From Kribbella voronezhensis (GTDB lineage Bacteria; Actinomycetota; Actinomycetes; Propionibacteriales; Kribbellaceae), in assembly GCF_004365175.1 (NCBI RefSeq), contig NZ_SOCE01000001.1, forward strand, positions 4,471,403-4,535,402: a stretch of DNA of 64,000 bases, read 5' to 3'. The stretch's first letter is position 1, and each line of letters begins with the position of its first letter. Shown here in pieces: positions 16,202-25,023 of this stretch. The notes below the pieces were generated by a model. That model did not search any database. It worked only from the letters and a program-made list of their open reading frames with translations, and was not told the origin of the DNA. The position numbers and the translations under genes are program-made.

Positions 16202-17209
16202 ATGACCCACTCCACCGCCGTCCAGCAGCCGTCGCTGGGAGTCCGGCTGCTCTACTCCCTGCGAGGCGAGCCGGACTGGTCGACGATGTCGATGGAAAGC
16301 CTGGTCGGCTTCCGGGAGGCTCAGAACCGCAGGCTGAAGTCCCCGCTGATCCGGGTGGTCACCGGGCTTCCGGACCGGAAGGCGAGCAGCAAGTGGGAGC
16401 AGGTGAGGCTGCCGGACCGAGTGGTCCCGGTCCGGGTCTACCGGCCGACCGGCGGCGGTAGCGCCCTGCCCCTGGTGCTGCACGTCCATGGCGGCGGATT
16501 CGTCGGTACTGCGGTGCAGTGCGACTGGACCAACAGTCATCTGGCCGCACGGCTGCCTGCCGTAGTCGTCTCGGTGGAGCACCGGCTCATCGACTTCAAC
16601 ATGCCACTGTCCGCCGCTGTCGACGACGGCTGGGACGTACTGCGTCACGTCGTACAGAACAACGCGCAGTGGGGAGTGGACCCGGCGCGGGTCGTCGTGT
16701 TCGGGGAGAGCACCGGGTCGATGGTCGCGGCGCTGTCTGCCTTGCGGGCAAGAGAATCCGGTCTGCTGCTGCGCGCGCAGGTGCTGGTCAATCCCTGCGT
16801 CGACCTGACCACGACAGCGCTCGACTACCCGTCGATGACGGAGTACGCCGACAGCCCGGTCCTCACGGTGAAGCAGATGGAGTTCTTCCGTCGACTGGCC
16901 GTTCCCGCGGGAGCGGATGCCAGAGCTGTGTCGCCGCTGTACGCCGACGATCTCGGCGGCCTGCCGCCGGCGCTCCTGGTCGTGCCGGTCCTCGACCCGG
17001 TGGCGGACCACGGCCGGACGTACTTCGACGCCCTGCGCAAGGCCGGAACGCCGGCGGAGTTGATCGAGATTCCCAAGGCGGCGCACGCGTTCCTCAGCAT
17101 GCCCGGGCTGGTGCGGCAGGCCCGGTCCGCGCGGGCCGCGATCGCCGGATTCCTCCGCGACCGGCTCGGCGGTGGAGAGCAGAGCCCCGATCGCCAGGCC
17201 GCCGGATGA
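16202..17209 (+). CDS. Alpha/beta hydrolase (HSL family esterase/lipase)
   Basis: A 335-aa hormone-sensitive-lipase-like esterase. The oxyanion motif HGGGF is at 96-100 and the nucleophile elbow G-E-S170-T-G follows at 168-172. An acid candidate is in VLDPVADHGRTYF, and the catalytic histidine lies in KAAHAFLSMP near the C-terminus. ATG at 16202 has a strong GGAGGAG. No signal peptide is visible, so it is cytoplasmic. It is divergent from a TetR regulator across a palindromic operator, so expression is probably induced by an ester substrate or product. Confidence 0.92.
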   Translation: MTHSTAVQQPSLGVRLLYSLRGEPDWSTMSMESLVGFREAQNRRLKSPLIRVVTGLPDRKASSKWEQVRLPDRVVPVRVYRPTGGGSALPLVLHVHGGGFVGTAVQCDWTNSHLAARLPAVVVSVEHRLIDFNMPLSAAVDDGWDVLRHVVQNNAQWGVDPARVVVFGESTGSMVAALSALRARESGLLLRAQVLVNPCVDLTTTALDYPSMTEYADSPVLTVKQMEFFRRLAVPAGADARAVSPLYADDLGGLPPALLVVPVLDPVADHGRTYFDALRKAGTPAELIEIPKAAHAFLSMPGLVRQARSARAAIAGFLRDRLGGGEQSPDRQAAG

Positions 17210-17289
17210 TTCTCGCCCGGCCGTGGTGGTGGGTGGTGTGGCCGACCGGGCAGCCCGCGCACGCTGCAGGCTGGACCCGGACGCCTGGG

Positions 17290-18078
17290 ATGGGAAATGC
17301 TGCCCGGGTGGCTGACTTCATCAAGCAGAACCTGGCCGGCTCCCGGTTCGAGGACGTCTACCTGACCGACGCGCGGTTCCGCGACGTCGATCTGAAGGGT
17401 GCGCGGTTCAACCTGGTCGATCTCTCCGGGGTGACGATCCGGGGCGCCCTGGTGGCGGATGTCGAGATCAGCGGGGAGATCGAGAACGTCCGGATCAACG
17501 GTGTCGACGTCGTTCCGCTGGTCGAGGCGGAACTGAACCGGCGGTATCCGGAGCGCGCGAAGATGCAGCCGAGTGACGCCGACGGTTTCCGGGCAGCGTG
17601 GGATCTCCTCGAACCGCTCTGGCAGGGGACCGTGGAGCGGGCCGCCCGGCTCGACCCGGCGTTGCTGCACGAGCGGGTCGACGGCGAGTGGTCGTTCATC
17701 GAGACCCTGCGGCACCTCGTCTTCGCCACCGACGCCTGGGTCAGCCGGGCCGTCCTCGGTGAGCCGGCGCCGTGGGATTCGCTGGACCTGCCGCACGACG
17801 AGATGCCCGACATCCCCGGCGTACCGCGTGATCTCGACGCCCGCCCCTCGCTCGACGAGGTCCTCGTCCTCCGCGTCGACCGCCAGGCGACCGTACGCCG
17901 GGTCCTCGCCGGCCTCACCGACGAACAACTCGCCGGCCACACCGAGCCCGTCCTCACTCCCGGCTACCCGGAGTCGGAAAGCTTCCCCCTGCGCCGCTGT
18001 CTGGGCGCCGTCCTGATCGAGGAATGGGAACACCGCCAGTACGCCGAACGTGACCTTGCCGTCCTCGAAACCCGCTGA
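17290..18078 (+). CDS. Pentapeptide-like plus DinB-fold protein
   Basis: A 262-aa protein of two parts. Residues ~10-75 show an A(D/N)LxF-like repeat (SRFEDVYLTDARFRDVDLKG then ARFNLVDLSGVTIRGALV), suggesting a short right-handed beta-helix. Residues ~95-260 are a DinB-like four-helix bundle: WDLLEPLWQGTVERAARLD, the VDGEWSFIETLRHLVFATDAW segment with the first His, and a late EEWEHRQYAERD helix. DinB-like proteins are metal-binding bundles, some of them thiol transferases using mycothiol. The start is uncertain: ATG 17290 was taken, and GTG 17308 is an alternative. It is convergent with the next gene. Confidence 0.85.
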   Translation: MGNAARVADFIKQNLAGSRFEDVYLTDARFRDVDLKGARFNLVDLSGVTIRGALVADVEISGEIENVRINGVDVVPLVEAELNRRYPERAKMQPSDADGFRAAWDLLEPLWQGTVERAARLDPALLHERVDGEWSFIETLRHLVFATDAWVSRAVLGEPAPWDSLDLPHDEMPDIPGVPRDLDARPSLDEVLVLRVDRQATVRRVLAGLTDEQLAGHTEPVLTPGYPESESFPLRRCLGAVLIEEWEHRQYAERDLAVLETR

Positions 18079-18108
18079 CCCACCGGGACCTGCAGCCGGG
18101 GTTGTGGT

Positions 18109-18636
18109 TCAGCGCAGGCGGACGGTGTAGTCCGATTGGGTGAAGCCGCCGTTCAGGGTACGGGTGGCGTTGTGGGTGAGGTGGATGTCGTGGTCCAGTT
18201 CGCCGAACAGCCGGATGCCGGAGCCGATCAGGACCGGCACGGTGGTGATGGTGAGTTCGTTCAGCAGGCCGGCTCGCAGGAACGTCCGGATGACCCCGCC
18301 GCCGTCGGCGTACACGCGCTTGGCGCCGCGGTCGTTCAGGGTCTGCACCAGTCCGTCGAGGGTCCGGTGCACGATGATCCGCTCGTCGGCCTCGGCCGGC
18401 AGGGTGCTGCTGAGCACCTCGACCTGCTTGCCCTCGTACGGCCAGAAGTCGAAGCCGAGCACGGTTTCATAGGTCTTCCGGCCCAGTACCACGGTGTCGA
18501 TGACGGCCATGAACTCCTGGTACCCGGTGTCGCCGGGCTTCTCGGCGGGGTCCGTCAGCCAGTCGATCGACCCGTCCGGGCGCGCGATGAATCCGTCCAG
18601 GCTGGTCGCAATGAAAACCGCGGCATGAAAAGTCAC
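18109..18636 (-). CDS. Dihydrofolate reductase family protein (RibD C-terminal-like)
   Basis: A 175-aa protein with the DHFR/RibD reductase fold. It has FIATSLDGFIARPDGSIDWL at the N-terminus, VVLGRKTYETVLGF, and the nucleotide-binding VYADGGGVIRTFLRAGLL near residue 110. These stand-alone proteins are widespread in actinobacteria and probably use NADPH, but their substrates are mostly unknown; this is not a true FolA. ATG at 18636. It is separated from the downstream lyase-like gene by about 60 nt on the same strand. Confidence 0.9.
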   Translation of the reverse strand: MTFHAAVFIATSLDGFIARPDGSIDWLTDPAEKPGDTGYQEFMAVIDTVVLGRKTYETVLGFDFWPYEGKQVEVLSSTLPAEADERIIVHRTLDGLVQTLNDRGAKRVYADGGGVIRTFLRAGLLNELTITTVPVLIGSGIRLFGELDHDIHLTHNATRTLNGGFTQSDYTVRLR

Positions 18637-18694
18637 GCTCCCTTTGTACAGCCTGGCACCGACAGCCGGGTCCCGGGACGTGAGCAGATTTCAG

Positions 18695-20455
18695 TCAGCC
18701 GCTGGTGCGCAGCTTCAGCGTGTACCGGAGAGGCGAGCGGCCGGTGAGGTAGACGCGGAGGCCGTCCGGCGTCAGGTGGCCGTTGAGCTGGGTGTAGCGC
18801 TCGCCCGGATCCATCGCCACCCGGGTGTCTCCGTTGCCGGGCCCGAACTCGATCCAGTCGCCGCCGACGGTGTACCGGCCGGTGCCTGTGCTGAGCTGGT
18901 AGTTGCCATCGGCATCGAGCATGTCGACGCCGGTCAGGGTTCCACCGGGCCGGAAGCAGAGCTCGATCGCCAGCAGCACCTCCGACTCGGTCAACTCGAA
19001 GGTCAGGTCGAACCCGTCGGCGACCTCGGCGACGGTGACGGCGGTTCGTAGTACGCGGTAGTGCTTGGGCCGGTGCGGGAAGTCCATCGAGGCGTAGAAC
19101 CGGCCGTCGGGGGTGAGAGCGTAAGCGCCGTCGGTACGCCGGTGGCTCGGTGGCAACGGCAGGTGGTACGGCACTTTCACCTCGTCGGACAGCCGGAAGG
19201 TGGCCGGCCCGATCCGTTCGAGGCCGTCGCTGCGGAAGTGGCCGGTGCCGAAGAACTGTGGGGACAGCCGAACCGAGTCGAGGATCGCGGCGCCCTGCCG
19301 GAGTTTGAAGAAGGTCGGATTCGTGGACAGACCCGAGGCGATCACGGGGATGTCGTGGAAGTCGGTGCCGCCGAAGACGGTGGCGGTCCGCCCGCCGCGC
19401 CGGATCCGGGCCAACTGCTGGGCGGAATAGTCCTGGACGAAGTCGTCCGGAGTCGGCGCCGCCGCCGGCAGCCGGGTGGCGAGGAACGGCTGTTCGAGTA
19501 CCTCGGCCAGGAAGTCGCCGAGCTCGCCGGCGTCGCGGTCTGCGATCTCCTGCGCGACGGCCGCGAACCGCCCGTCGGCGTCGCGCAGGGCCAACTCGCG
19601 GAACTGGGTCAGGTACCGCGAGACGTGCTGGCGCATGGTCTGGTCCTGCCGACGGGAGGCGACTGCCTCGACTTCGCCGTTCGGCTCCAGGTGGAACATC
19701 GTCGCGATCAGGTTCCGCCGGACGTAGTCGATCAACTCGGGCCGGTCCCGGAGCCGGGCGATCGTCAGCAGACTCGGATTCGTGACGGCCACCGCGTAGT
19801 TGGGACTCCGCTCGCTGTAGATGCCGTCCTCGGTCGCGTCCACACCCTCCGCGAGCCATTCGTCGATGCGTACGGCGTACCGGTCGTCGGGGAAGAGTTG
19901 GTGGGTGCGGGCCAGTGCGGCCGAGACCTCGAAGCGGTGGTTGGGCGTGTGGAGACCCCCGGAAGCCAGTGCCGGTCCAGCTTTGCGGAGGATCTGCTCG
20001 ATGACCTCGCGGTGCGGACCGGTCGCCGCCTCGTCGTCGGCGTCCAGCAGCGCCCAGGTCAGGCACAGATCCTGGATGGCGAAGGAAGTGTCCGGCGGCG
20101 AGTGCAGATTGCCGATGTCGAAGAGGCCGTCCTCGTGTTGCGCGGCGGCCACTCGGTCGCACAGCACCCCGAGCGGGTCGAGCAGGCTCGCGTCGTGGAA
20201 GTAGGCCGAACGGTTCCAGACGTAGGCCGCGACCAGCCGGCGGCCTTTGCGTGCCAGGGCTCGGACGTCGTCACCGGGCTCCTGGGTGCTGCTCAGAACC
20301 AGCGGGACCTGCGCGTCGTGGGCCCGGGTCAACAGGGTCAGGAAGTCCTCGTCCAGATCACCAGCGGCAGGGTAGGGACCGGACCCCTCAGCTGTCGGCA
20401 GGTCCTCGCCGGACAGGCCGATGAGCGGTCCGGCGTGGAAGGTACGGCGCTGCAT
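18695..20455 (-). CDS. Probable heparinase II/III-like polysaccharide or oligosaccharide lyase (not firmly assigned)
   Basis: A 586-aa protein without a signal peptide. The N-terminal two thirds look like a helical toroid: SFAIQDLCLTWALLDA, NHRFEVSAALARTHQLF, GIYSERSPNYAVAVTNPSLL. The C-terminal third is beta-rich (YALTPDGRFYASMDFPHRPK, LTESEVLLAIELCFRPGG). This alpha-plus-beta layout with Asn/His/Tyr-rich segments resembles cytoplasmic uronide lyases of the heparinase class, but no diagnostic motif was confirmed. ATG at 20455 has GGAGGA 5 nt upstream; a longer frame runs into the divergent promoter and was not used. It faces the CUT1 sugar transporter operon across a shared regulatory region, so it probably degrades the imported sugar. 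Confidence 0.72.
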   Translation of the reverse strand: MQRRTFHAGPLIGLSGEDLPTAEGSGPYPAAGDLDEDFLTLLTRAHDAQVPLVLSSTQEPGDDVRALARKGRRLVAAYVWNRSAYFHDASLLDPLGVLCDRVAAAQHEDGLFDIGNLHSPPDTSFAIQDLCLTWALLDADDEAATGPHREVIEQILRKAGPALASGGLHTPNHRFEVSAALARTHQLFPDDRYAVRIDEWLAEGVDATEDGIYSERSPNYAVAVTNPSLLTIARLRDRPELIDYVRRNLIATMFHLEPNGEVEAVASRRQDQTMRQHVSRYLTQFRELALRDADGRFAAVAQEIADRDAGELGDFLAEVLEQPFLATRLPAAAPTPDDFVQDYSAQQLARIRRGGRTATVFGGTDFHDIPVIASGLSTNPTFFKLRQGAAILDSVRLSPQFFGTGHFRSDGLERIGPATFRLSDEVKVPYHLPLPPSHRRTDGAYALTPDGRFYASMDFPHRPKHYRVLRTAVTVAEVADGFDLTFELTESEVLLAIELCFRPGGTLTGVDMLDADGNYQLSTGTGRYTVGGDWIEFGPGNGDTRVAMDPGERYTQLNGHLTPDGLRVYLTGRSPLRYTLKLRTSG

Positions 20456-20504
20456 CAAGTCCTCCGGACAGGCGGGGAAAGCGGTTGCCAAATGCACAGT
20501 ACTG

Positions 20505-20629
20505 TTGCCGGACCAGTATGTCCTGTCAATACTCCGCAGCTGTCCGGAACCGGTCAGCGAATCTGCTGGTGAGGTCTTGCCCGATCCGTGTGTGAGCGCT
20601 AACTTGGCGGGCCTGGGCAAACGCTTTCC
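20505..20629 (+). promoter_or_regulatory. Promoter and two LacI-type operators of the sugar operon
   Basis: A plus-strand promoter candidate is TTGCCG (20505-20510), a 17-bp spacer, then AATACT (20528-20533). On the opposite strand TTGACA is read at 20529-20524 and could serve the lyase-like gene, though no good -10 box was found. Downstream, GTGAGCGCTAAC (20592-20603) is a near-perfect 12-bp palindrome around AGCGCT. A second LacI-like box, GGCAAACGCTTTCC (20616-20629), follows before the permease start at 20661. No LacI gene is present in the window. Confidence 0.6.
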
Positions 20630-20660
20630 GAGCATCAGAGCTTTCTGGAGGAAAGAAAGT

Positions 20661-21596
20661 ATGAGCGCGCTGGGAGAACTGAGCACGCTCGGTCGGAACA
20701 AACCGCCCGGGCAGGGTAAGACGAAGAAGCGGGACAACCTCGCGGGGTACCTGTTCCTGACGCCCTGGCTGCTCGGGCTGTTCGTGATCACCATCGGCCC
20801 GATGCTGGCCTCGCTCTACCTGGCGTTCACCGACTACAACCTGATCCAGGCGCCCGAGTGGATCGGGTTGGAGAACTTCACCCGGATGCTGTCCGACCAG
20901 CGGCTGCACAACTCGCTGCAGGTCACCTTCACCTACGTGTTCGTCTCCGTCCCGCTGCAACTCGCGGTGGCCCTGCTGCTGGCCGTGGTACTGGATCGCG
21001 GCGTTCGCGGAATGGCCTTCTACCGTTCGATCTTCTACCTGCCGTCGCTGCTCGGCTCCAGTGTCGCGATCGCGATCCTGTGGAAGCAGGTCTTCGGCAC
21101 CGAGGGCCTGCTGAACCAGGTGCTGCAGCCGCTCGGCTTCGACGGCAAGGGATGGATCTCGGACCCGAGTACGGCGCTCGGCACCCTGGTGGTGCTGAAC
21201 GTCTGGACCTTCGGCGCCCCGATGGTGATCTTCCTGGCCGGCCTGCGCCAGATCCCGGCGATGTACTACGAGGCCGCGTCGGTCGACGGCGCCAGTGCGT
21301 TCCGCCGGTTCCGCAGCATCACGCTGCCACTGCTCACCCCGATCATCTTCTTCAACCTGGTGCTGCAGATCATCCACGCGTTCCAGTCGTTCACCCAGGC
21401 GTTCGTCGTCTCCGGCGGGACGGGTGGGCCGTCCGACTCGACGATGTTCTACACGCTCTATCTCTACGACCGTGGCTTCGGCAATTTCGACATGGGCTAC
21501 GCGTCCGCGATGGCGTGGTTCCTGCTCGTGATCATCGGGGTCTTCACCGCGATCAACTTCATCGCCTCGAAGTACTGGGTGTTCTATGACGACTGA
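20661..21596 (+). CDS. CUT1 ABC transporter permease (sugar), first subunit
   Basis: A 311-aa inner-membrane permease of the MalF/UgpA type with six predicted TM helices; the first is LFLTPWLLGLFVITIGPML. The cytoplasmic EAA loop that docks the ATPase is YYEAASVDGASAFRRFRSI followed by TLPLL. ATG at 20661 has GGAGGAAAG. The gene overlaps the second permease by 11 nt. No ATPase gene is in the cluster, which is usual in actinobacteria where a shared MsiK-type ATPase serves many CUT1 systems. Substrate is inferred from neighbours to be an oligosaccharide or uronide. Confidence 0.93.
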   Translation: MSALGELSTLGRNKPPGQGKTKKRDNLAGYLFLTPWLLGLFVITIGPMLASLYLAFTDYNLIQAPEWIGLENFTRMLSDQRLHNSLQVTFTYVFVSVPLQLAVALLLAVVLDRGVRGMAFYRSIFYLPSLLGSSVAIAILWKQVFGTEGLLNQVLQPLGFDGKGWISDPSTALGTLVVLNVWTFGAPMVIFLAGLRQIPAMYYEAASVDGASAFRRFRSITLPLLTPIIFFNLVLQIIHAFQSFTQAFVVSGGTGGPSDSTMFYTLYLYDRGFGNFDMGYASAMAWFLLVIIGVFTAINFIASKYWVFYDD

Positions 21597-22470
21597 GACG
21601 CTGCGGACGGCCGTCGTACGCCGCCGGTCCGCCACCTTCGGCCGGGCCCGGATCCGGCCGGTCCTGACCCATCTCGCGCTGGCCGCGGCCGCGCTGGTGA
21701 TGCTCTACCCGGTGATCTGGATGGTCGTCAGTTCGCTGCGGCCGGGCAACGAGATCTTCCGCGAACCCGGCCTGCTGATCAAGGATCTCGAGATCAGCAA
21801 CTACCGGGTCGGCTGGAACGCCCTGACCGAGCCGTTCACCCGGTACCTGCTGAACTCGGCAGCCGTCGTCTTCGGTGCCGTACTGGGAAACCTGGTGTCC
21901 TGCTCGATGGCGGCGTACGCGTTCGCGCGACTGGAGTTCGCCGGGAAGAAGTTCTGGTTCTCGATCATGCTGGTGACGATCATGTTGCCGATCCACGTGG
22001 TGATCGTGCCGCAGTACATCCTGTTCTCCCAAGCCGGCTGGATCAACACGTTCCTGCCGCTGATCGTGCCGAAGTTCCTGGCCACCGACGCGTTCTTCGT
22101 CTTCTTGATGGTGCAGTTCATCCGCGGCATCCCGCGCGAACTGGACGAGGCGGCCCGGATCGACGGCTGCGGCAAGGCCGGGATCTTTCTGCGGGTGATC
22201 CTCCCCTTGATGGTGCCGGCCCTGGCGACCACGACGATCTTCACGTTCATCTGGACCTGGAACGACTTCTTCAGCCAGTTGATCTACCTGACCGATCCGA
22301 AGATGTACACCGTGCCGGTCGCGCTCCGGTCCTTCGTCGACGCCACCGCCAGTACCAACTGGGGTTCGATGTTCGCGATGTCGGTCGTCTCGCTCGTCCC
22401 CGTCTTCCTTGCCTTCCTGCTTGGTCAGCGCTTCCTGATCAAGGGGATCGCGACCACCGGTATCAAGTAA
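21586..22470 (+). CDS. CUT1 ABC transporter permease (sugar), second subunit
   Basis: A 294-aa MalG-type permease. The first TM is LALAAAALVMLYPVIWMVVS, and the periplasmic loop SLRPGNEIF is typical. The EAA motif is ELDEAARIDGCGKAGIFLRV followed by ILPLMVPAL. ATG at 21586 lies within the end of the upstream permease gene, indicating translational coupling. It forms the heterodimeric channel with that subunit; the substrate-binding lipoprotein follows 20 nt downstream. Confidence 0.93.
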   Translation: MTTETLRTAVVRRRSATFGRARIRPVLTHLALAAAALVMLYPVIWMVVSSLRPGNEIFREPGLLIKDLEISNYRVGWNALTEPFTRYLLNSAAVVFGAVLGNLVSCSMAAYAFARLEFAGKKFWFSIMLVTIMLPIHVVIVPQYILFSQAGWINTFLPLIVPKFLATDAFFVFLMVQFIRGIPRELDEAARIDGCGKAGIFLRVILPLMVPALATTTIFTFIWTWNDFFSQLIYLTDPKMYTVPVALRSFVDATASTNWGSMFAMSVVSLVPVFLAFLLGQRFLIKGIATTGIK

Positions 22471-22490
22471 TCCGCTGAAAGGTGCCCACC

Positions 22491-23822
22491 ATGAGGCCGC
22501 TCTCCCGCTCCACCCGCGCACCGCTCAGAGGCCGTCGTCTCCGCGGCCTGGCCGCCGTCGCCGTCGCCGTGGCGATGCTGGCCGCGAGCGCCTGCGGCGG
22601 CTCGTCCGGCGGTCAGTCCGCGAACGGCGAGGTCACCCTCCGGTTCAACTGGTGGGGTTCCGACACCCGGCACAAGCTCACCCAGCAGGTGATCGACTCG
22701 TTCCAGAAGGAACACCCGAACATCAAGATCAAGGGCGAGTTCGGCGAATGGGCCGGTTACTGGGACAAACTCGCCACCACGGTCGCCGCCAACGACGCGC
22801 CGGACATCATCCAGATGGACGAGAAGTACCTGCGCGAGTACGCCGACCGCGGCGCGCTGCTCGACCTGAAGAAGGCCGACGGCCTGGACACCGGCAAGTT
22901 CCAGCCGGACACCCTCGGCGCCGGCGAGTTCGACAACGGCCTGTACGGGTTGAACGCCGGCATCAACGCCTTCACCATCGTGGCGAACCCGGCCGTCTTC
23001 AAAGCCGCCGGGGTCGCGCTGCCCGACGACAAGACCTGGACGTGGGACCAGTACAGCCAGTTGGCCCAGCAGATCAGCGCGAAGCTGAACGGCAAGGGCT
23101 GGGGCACAGCGGCGTACGGGACCAACGATGCCAGCCTGAACATGTGGGCCCGGCAGCACGGTCAGTCCTTGTTCACCAAGGACGGCAAGCTCGGCGTCAC
23201 CAAGGAGGGCGTGACCGAGTTCTACACCAACCTGCTCAAGATGCAGGACGCGAAGGCGATCCCCTCCGCGGCGTTCACCGCGCAGGACATGAACGCGCCG
23301 CTGGACCAGTCCGGGATGGCGACCGGCAAGCTGGCGATGGGCTACGCCTGGAGCAACCAGCTGAATGCCCTCAGCAAGGCTTCCGGTCAGCAGCTCAAGC
23401 TGTTGCGGCTGCCGAGTGTGACCGGCAAGGCGACCGAGAACGGCGCGTACTACAAGGGATCCATGTTCTGGTCGATCTCCTCCCGGACGAAGCACCCGAA
23501 GGAGGCGGCCGAGTTCGTCAACTACCTCGCGAACAGCCCGGCCGCGGGCAACATCCTGCTCGCCGAGCGGGGTGTGCCGCCGAACACCGAGATCCGCGCC
23601 GCGGTCGCGTTGAAGCTGAAGCCGGCCGATGCCGCGTCGCAGGCGTTCATCCAGGCCATCTCGTCCGAACTCGGCGAGCCTTCGCCGCCCCCGCCGGTCG
23701 GTGGTGGTCAGGTGGAGAAGATCATTCAGCGCTACACCACCGAGGTGCTGTTCGGCCGGATGAAGCCCGACCAGGCGGCGCAGAAGTTCATCGACGAGGT
23801 CAACGGGGAGCTCACCAAGTGA
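22491..23822 (+). CDS. ABC transporter sugar-binding lipoprotein
   Basis: A 443-aa extracellular solute-binding protein, family 1. A signal peptide with lipobox LAASAC ends at Cys35, which should be lipidated and anchored to the membrane. The mature protein begins with a Gly/Ser linker and LRFNWWGSDTRHKLTQQVI, then a VIDSFQKEHPNIKIKGEF segment typical of the family. ATG at 22491 with GAAAGG upstream was preferred over an in-frame GTG at 22482. It supplies ligand to the two permeases encoded upstream and fixes the specificity of the system. Confidence 0.93.
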   Translation: MRPLSRSTRAPLRGRRLRGLAAVAVAVAMLAASACGGSSGGQSANGEVTLRFNWWGSDTRHKLTQQVIDSFQKEHPNIKIKGEFGEWAGYWDKLATTVAANDAPDIIQMDEKYLREYADRGALLDLKKADGLDTGKFQPDTLGAGEFDNGLYGLNAGINAFTIVANPAVFKAAGVALPDDKTWTWDQYSQLAQQISAKLNGKGWGTAAYGTNDASLNMWARQHGQSLFTKDGKLGVTKEGVTEFYTNLLKMQDAKAIPSAAFTAQDMNAPLDQSGMATGKLAMGYAWSNQLNALSKASGQQLKLLRLPSVTGKATENGAYYKGSMFWSISSRTKHPKEAAEFVNYLANSPAAGNILLAERGVPPNTEIRAAVALKLKPADAASQAFIQAISSELGEPSPPPPVGGGQVEKIIQRYTTEVLFGRMKPDQAAQKFIDEVNGELTK

Positions 23823-23847
23823 CGTTGCTGTCAGCAACTGATTTCCG

Positions 23848-25023
23848 GTGATCGGCTGGGACGCCGCGACGGCGTCTCGGCCGGCCACCGTGGCACTGGC
23901 CGGCGTGCACGGGCACGGCGCCACGCATCTTCGGCACGTGATCAAGTTGGCGACCGAGGGCAGGGTCCGCCTGCTCGCGGTCGCCGATCCGCGACCGCCC
24001 GGTGACGAGTTGCCCCCGGACGTGGCCGTGTACGCCGACCTGCGCGAGTTGCTCGCCGCTGTCGAGGTCGACGTGGTGGTGATCAGTACGCCGATCCAGA
24101 CCCACGTGCCGCTCGCGGAACTCGCGCTGCGCTCGGGAGCCGACGTACTGCTGGAGAAGCCGCCGGCCGCGTCGCTGGCCGAGTTCGAGCACCTGGTGTC
24201 GGTGATCGAGGAGACCGGGCGGATCTGCCAGGTCGGGTTCCAGGTCGCGGGATCGCGGGCGGCCCGGACGTTGGCCGAGCTGGTGGCCGACGGGAGTCTG
24301 GGCGAACTGCGGGGGATCGGGGCGATCGGCACGTGGGTTCGCACCGCGCAGTACTGGCAACGCGCTCGCTGGGCCGGGCGCCGGAGCCTCGACGGGATCG
24401 ATGTGGTGGACGGCGCGGTGACGAATCCGTTCGCTCATGCGACCGCGGCCGCGTTGATGATCGACGGTTCGGGGCGTGCCGACCAGGTGGAGTCCGTCGA
24501 GACCGAGCTGTTCCGGGCGAATCCGATCGAGTCCGACGACACGTCCGCCGTACGGGTGGTGACGAGCCGCGGTACGACGGTGGTGACGGCGCTGACCTTG
24601 TGCGCCGACCAGAACGATCCCGAGCCGATGGTGATCGTGCACGGCTCTGAGGGGCGGGCCGTCCTGCGGTATTCGGTGGACCGGCTGTCGTTGACGATCA
24701 ACGGGCGGACGAGCGATACGCAGTACGGGCGGGACGATCTGCTGGAGAACCTGCTGGACCATCGGGCGGATCCCTCGGTGCCGTTGCTGGCGCCGTTTGC
24801 GGAGACGGGTGGATTCACTCGCGTGGTCGAGGCCGTTCGGGTGGCGCCGGCGCCGCTGGAGATACCGGCCCGGTTCATCCGCTGGGACGGTGATGGGCCG
24901 GAGCGGCGCCCGATCGTGGCCGAGGTGGAGAAGTGGGTGACACGGGCGGGTGAGGAGCTTGCGCTGTTCAGCGAGCTGGGCGCGCCGTGGGCGATCGAAC
25001 GAGACGACGAGGAGCACGGATAG
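23848..25023 (+). CDS. Gfo/Idh/MocA family oxidoreductase
   Basis: A 391-aa NAD(P)-dependent oxidoreductase. The Rossmann domain starts VALAGVHGHGATHLRHVIKL, continues with VVISTPIQTHVPLAELAL, and has the family signature EKPPAASLAEFEHLV (E-K-P). The C-terminal alpha/beta domain carries the substrate site. GTG start at 23848, 25 nt after the binding-protein gene. Members oxidise sugars, inositols or sugar acids, or make transient 3-keto sugars for hydrolysis. The downstream DUF6807 protein and the transporter suggest it acts on the imported sugar. Exact substrate is unknown. Confidence 0.9.
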   Translation: MIGWDAATASRPATVALAGVHGHGATHLRHVIKLATEGRVRLLAVADPRPPGDELPPDVAVYADLRELLAAVEVDVVVISTPIQTHVPLAELALRSGADVLLEKPPAASLAEFEHLVSVIEETGRICQVGFQVAGSRAARTLAELVADGSLGELRGIGAIGTWVRTAQYWQRARWAGRRSLDGIDVVDGAVTNPFAHATAAALMIDGSGRADQVESVETELFRANPIESDDTSAVRVVTSRGTTVVTALTLCADQNDPEPMVIVHGSEGRAVLRYSVDRLSLTINGRTSDTQYGRDDLLENLLDHRADPSVPLLAPFAETGGFTRVVEAVRVAPAPLEIPARFIRWDGDGPERRPIVAEVEKWVTRAGEELALFSELGAPWAIERDDEEHG

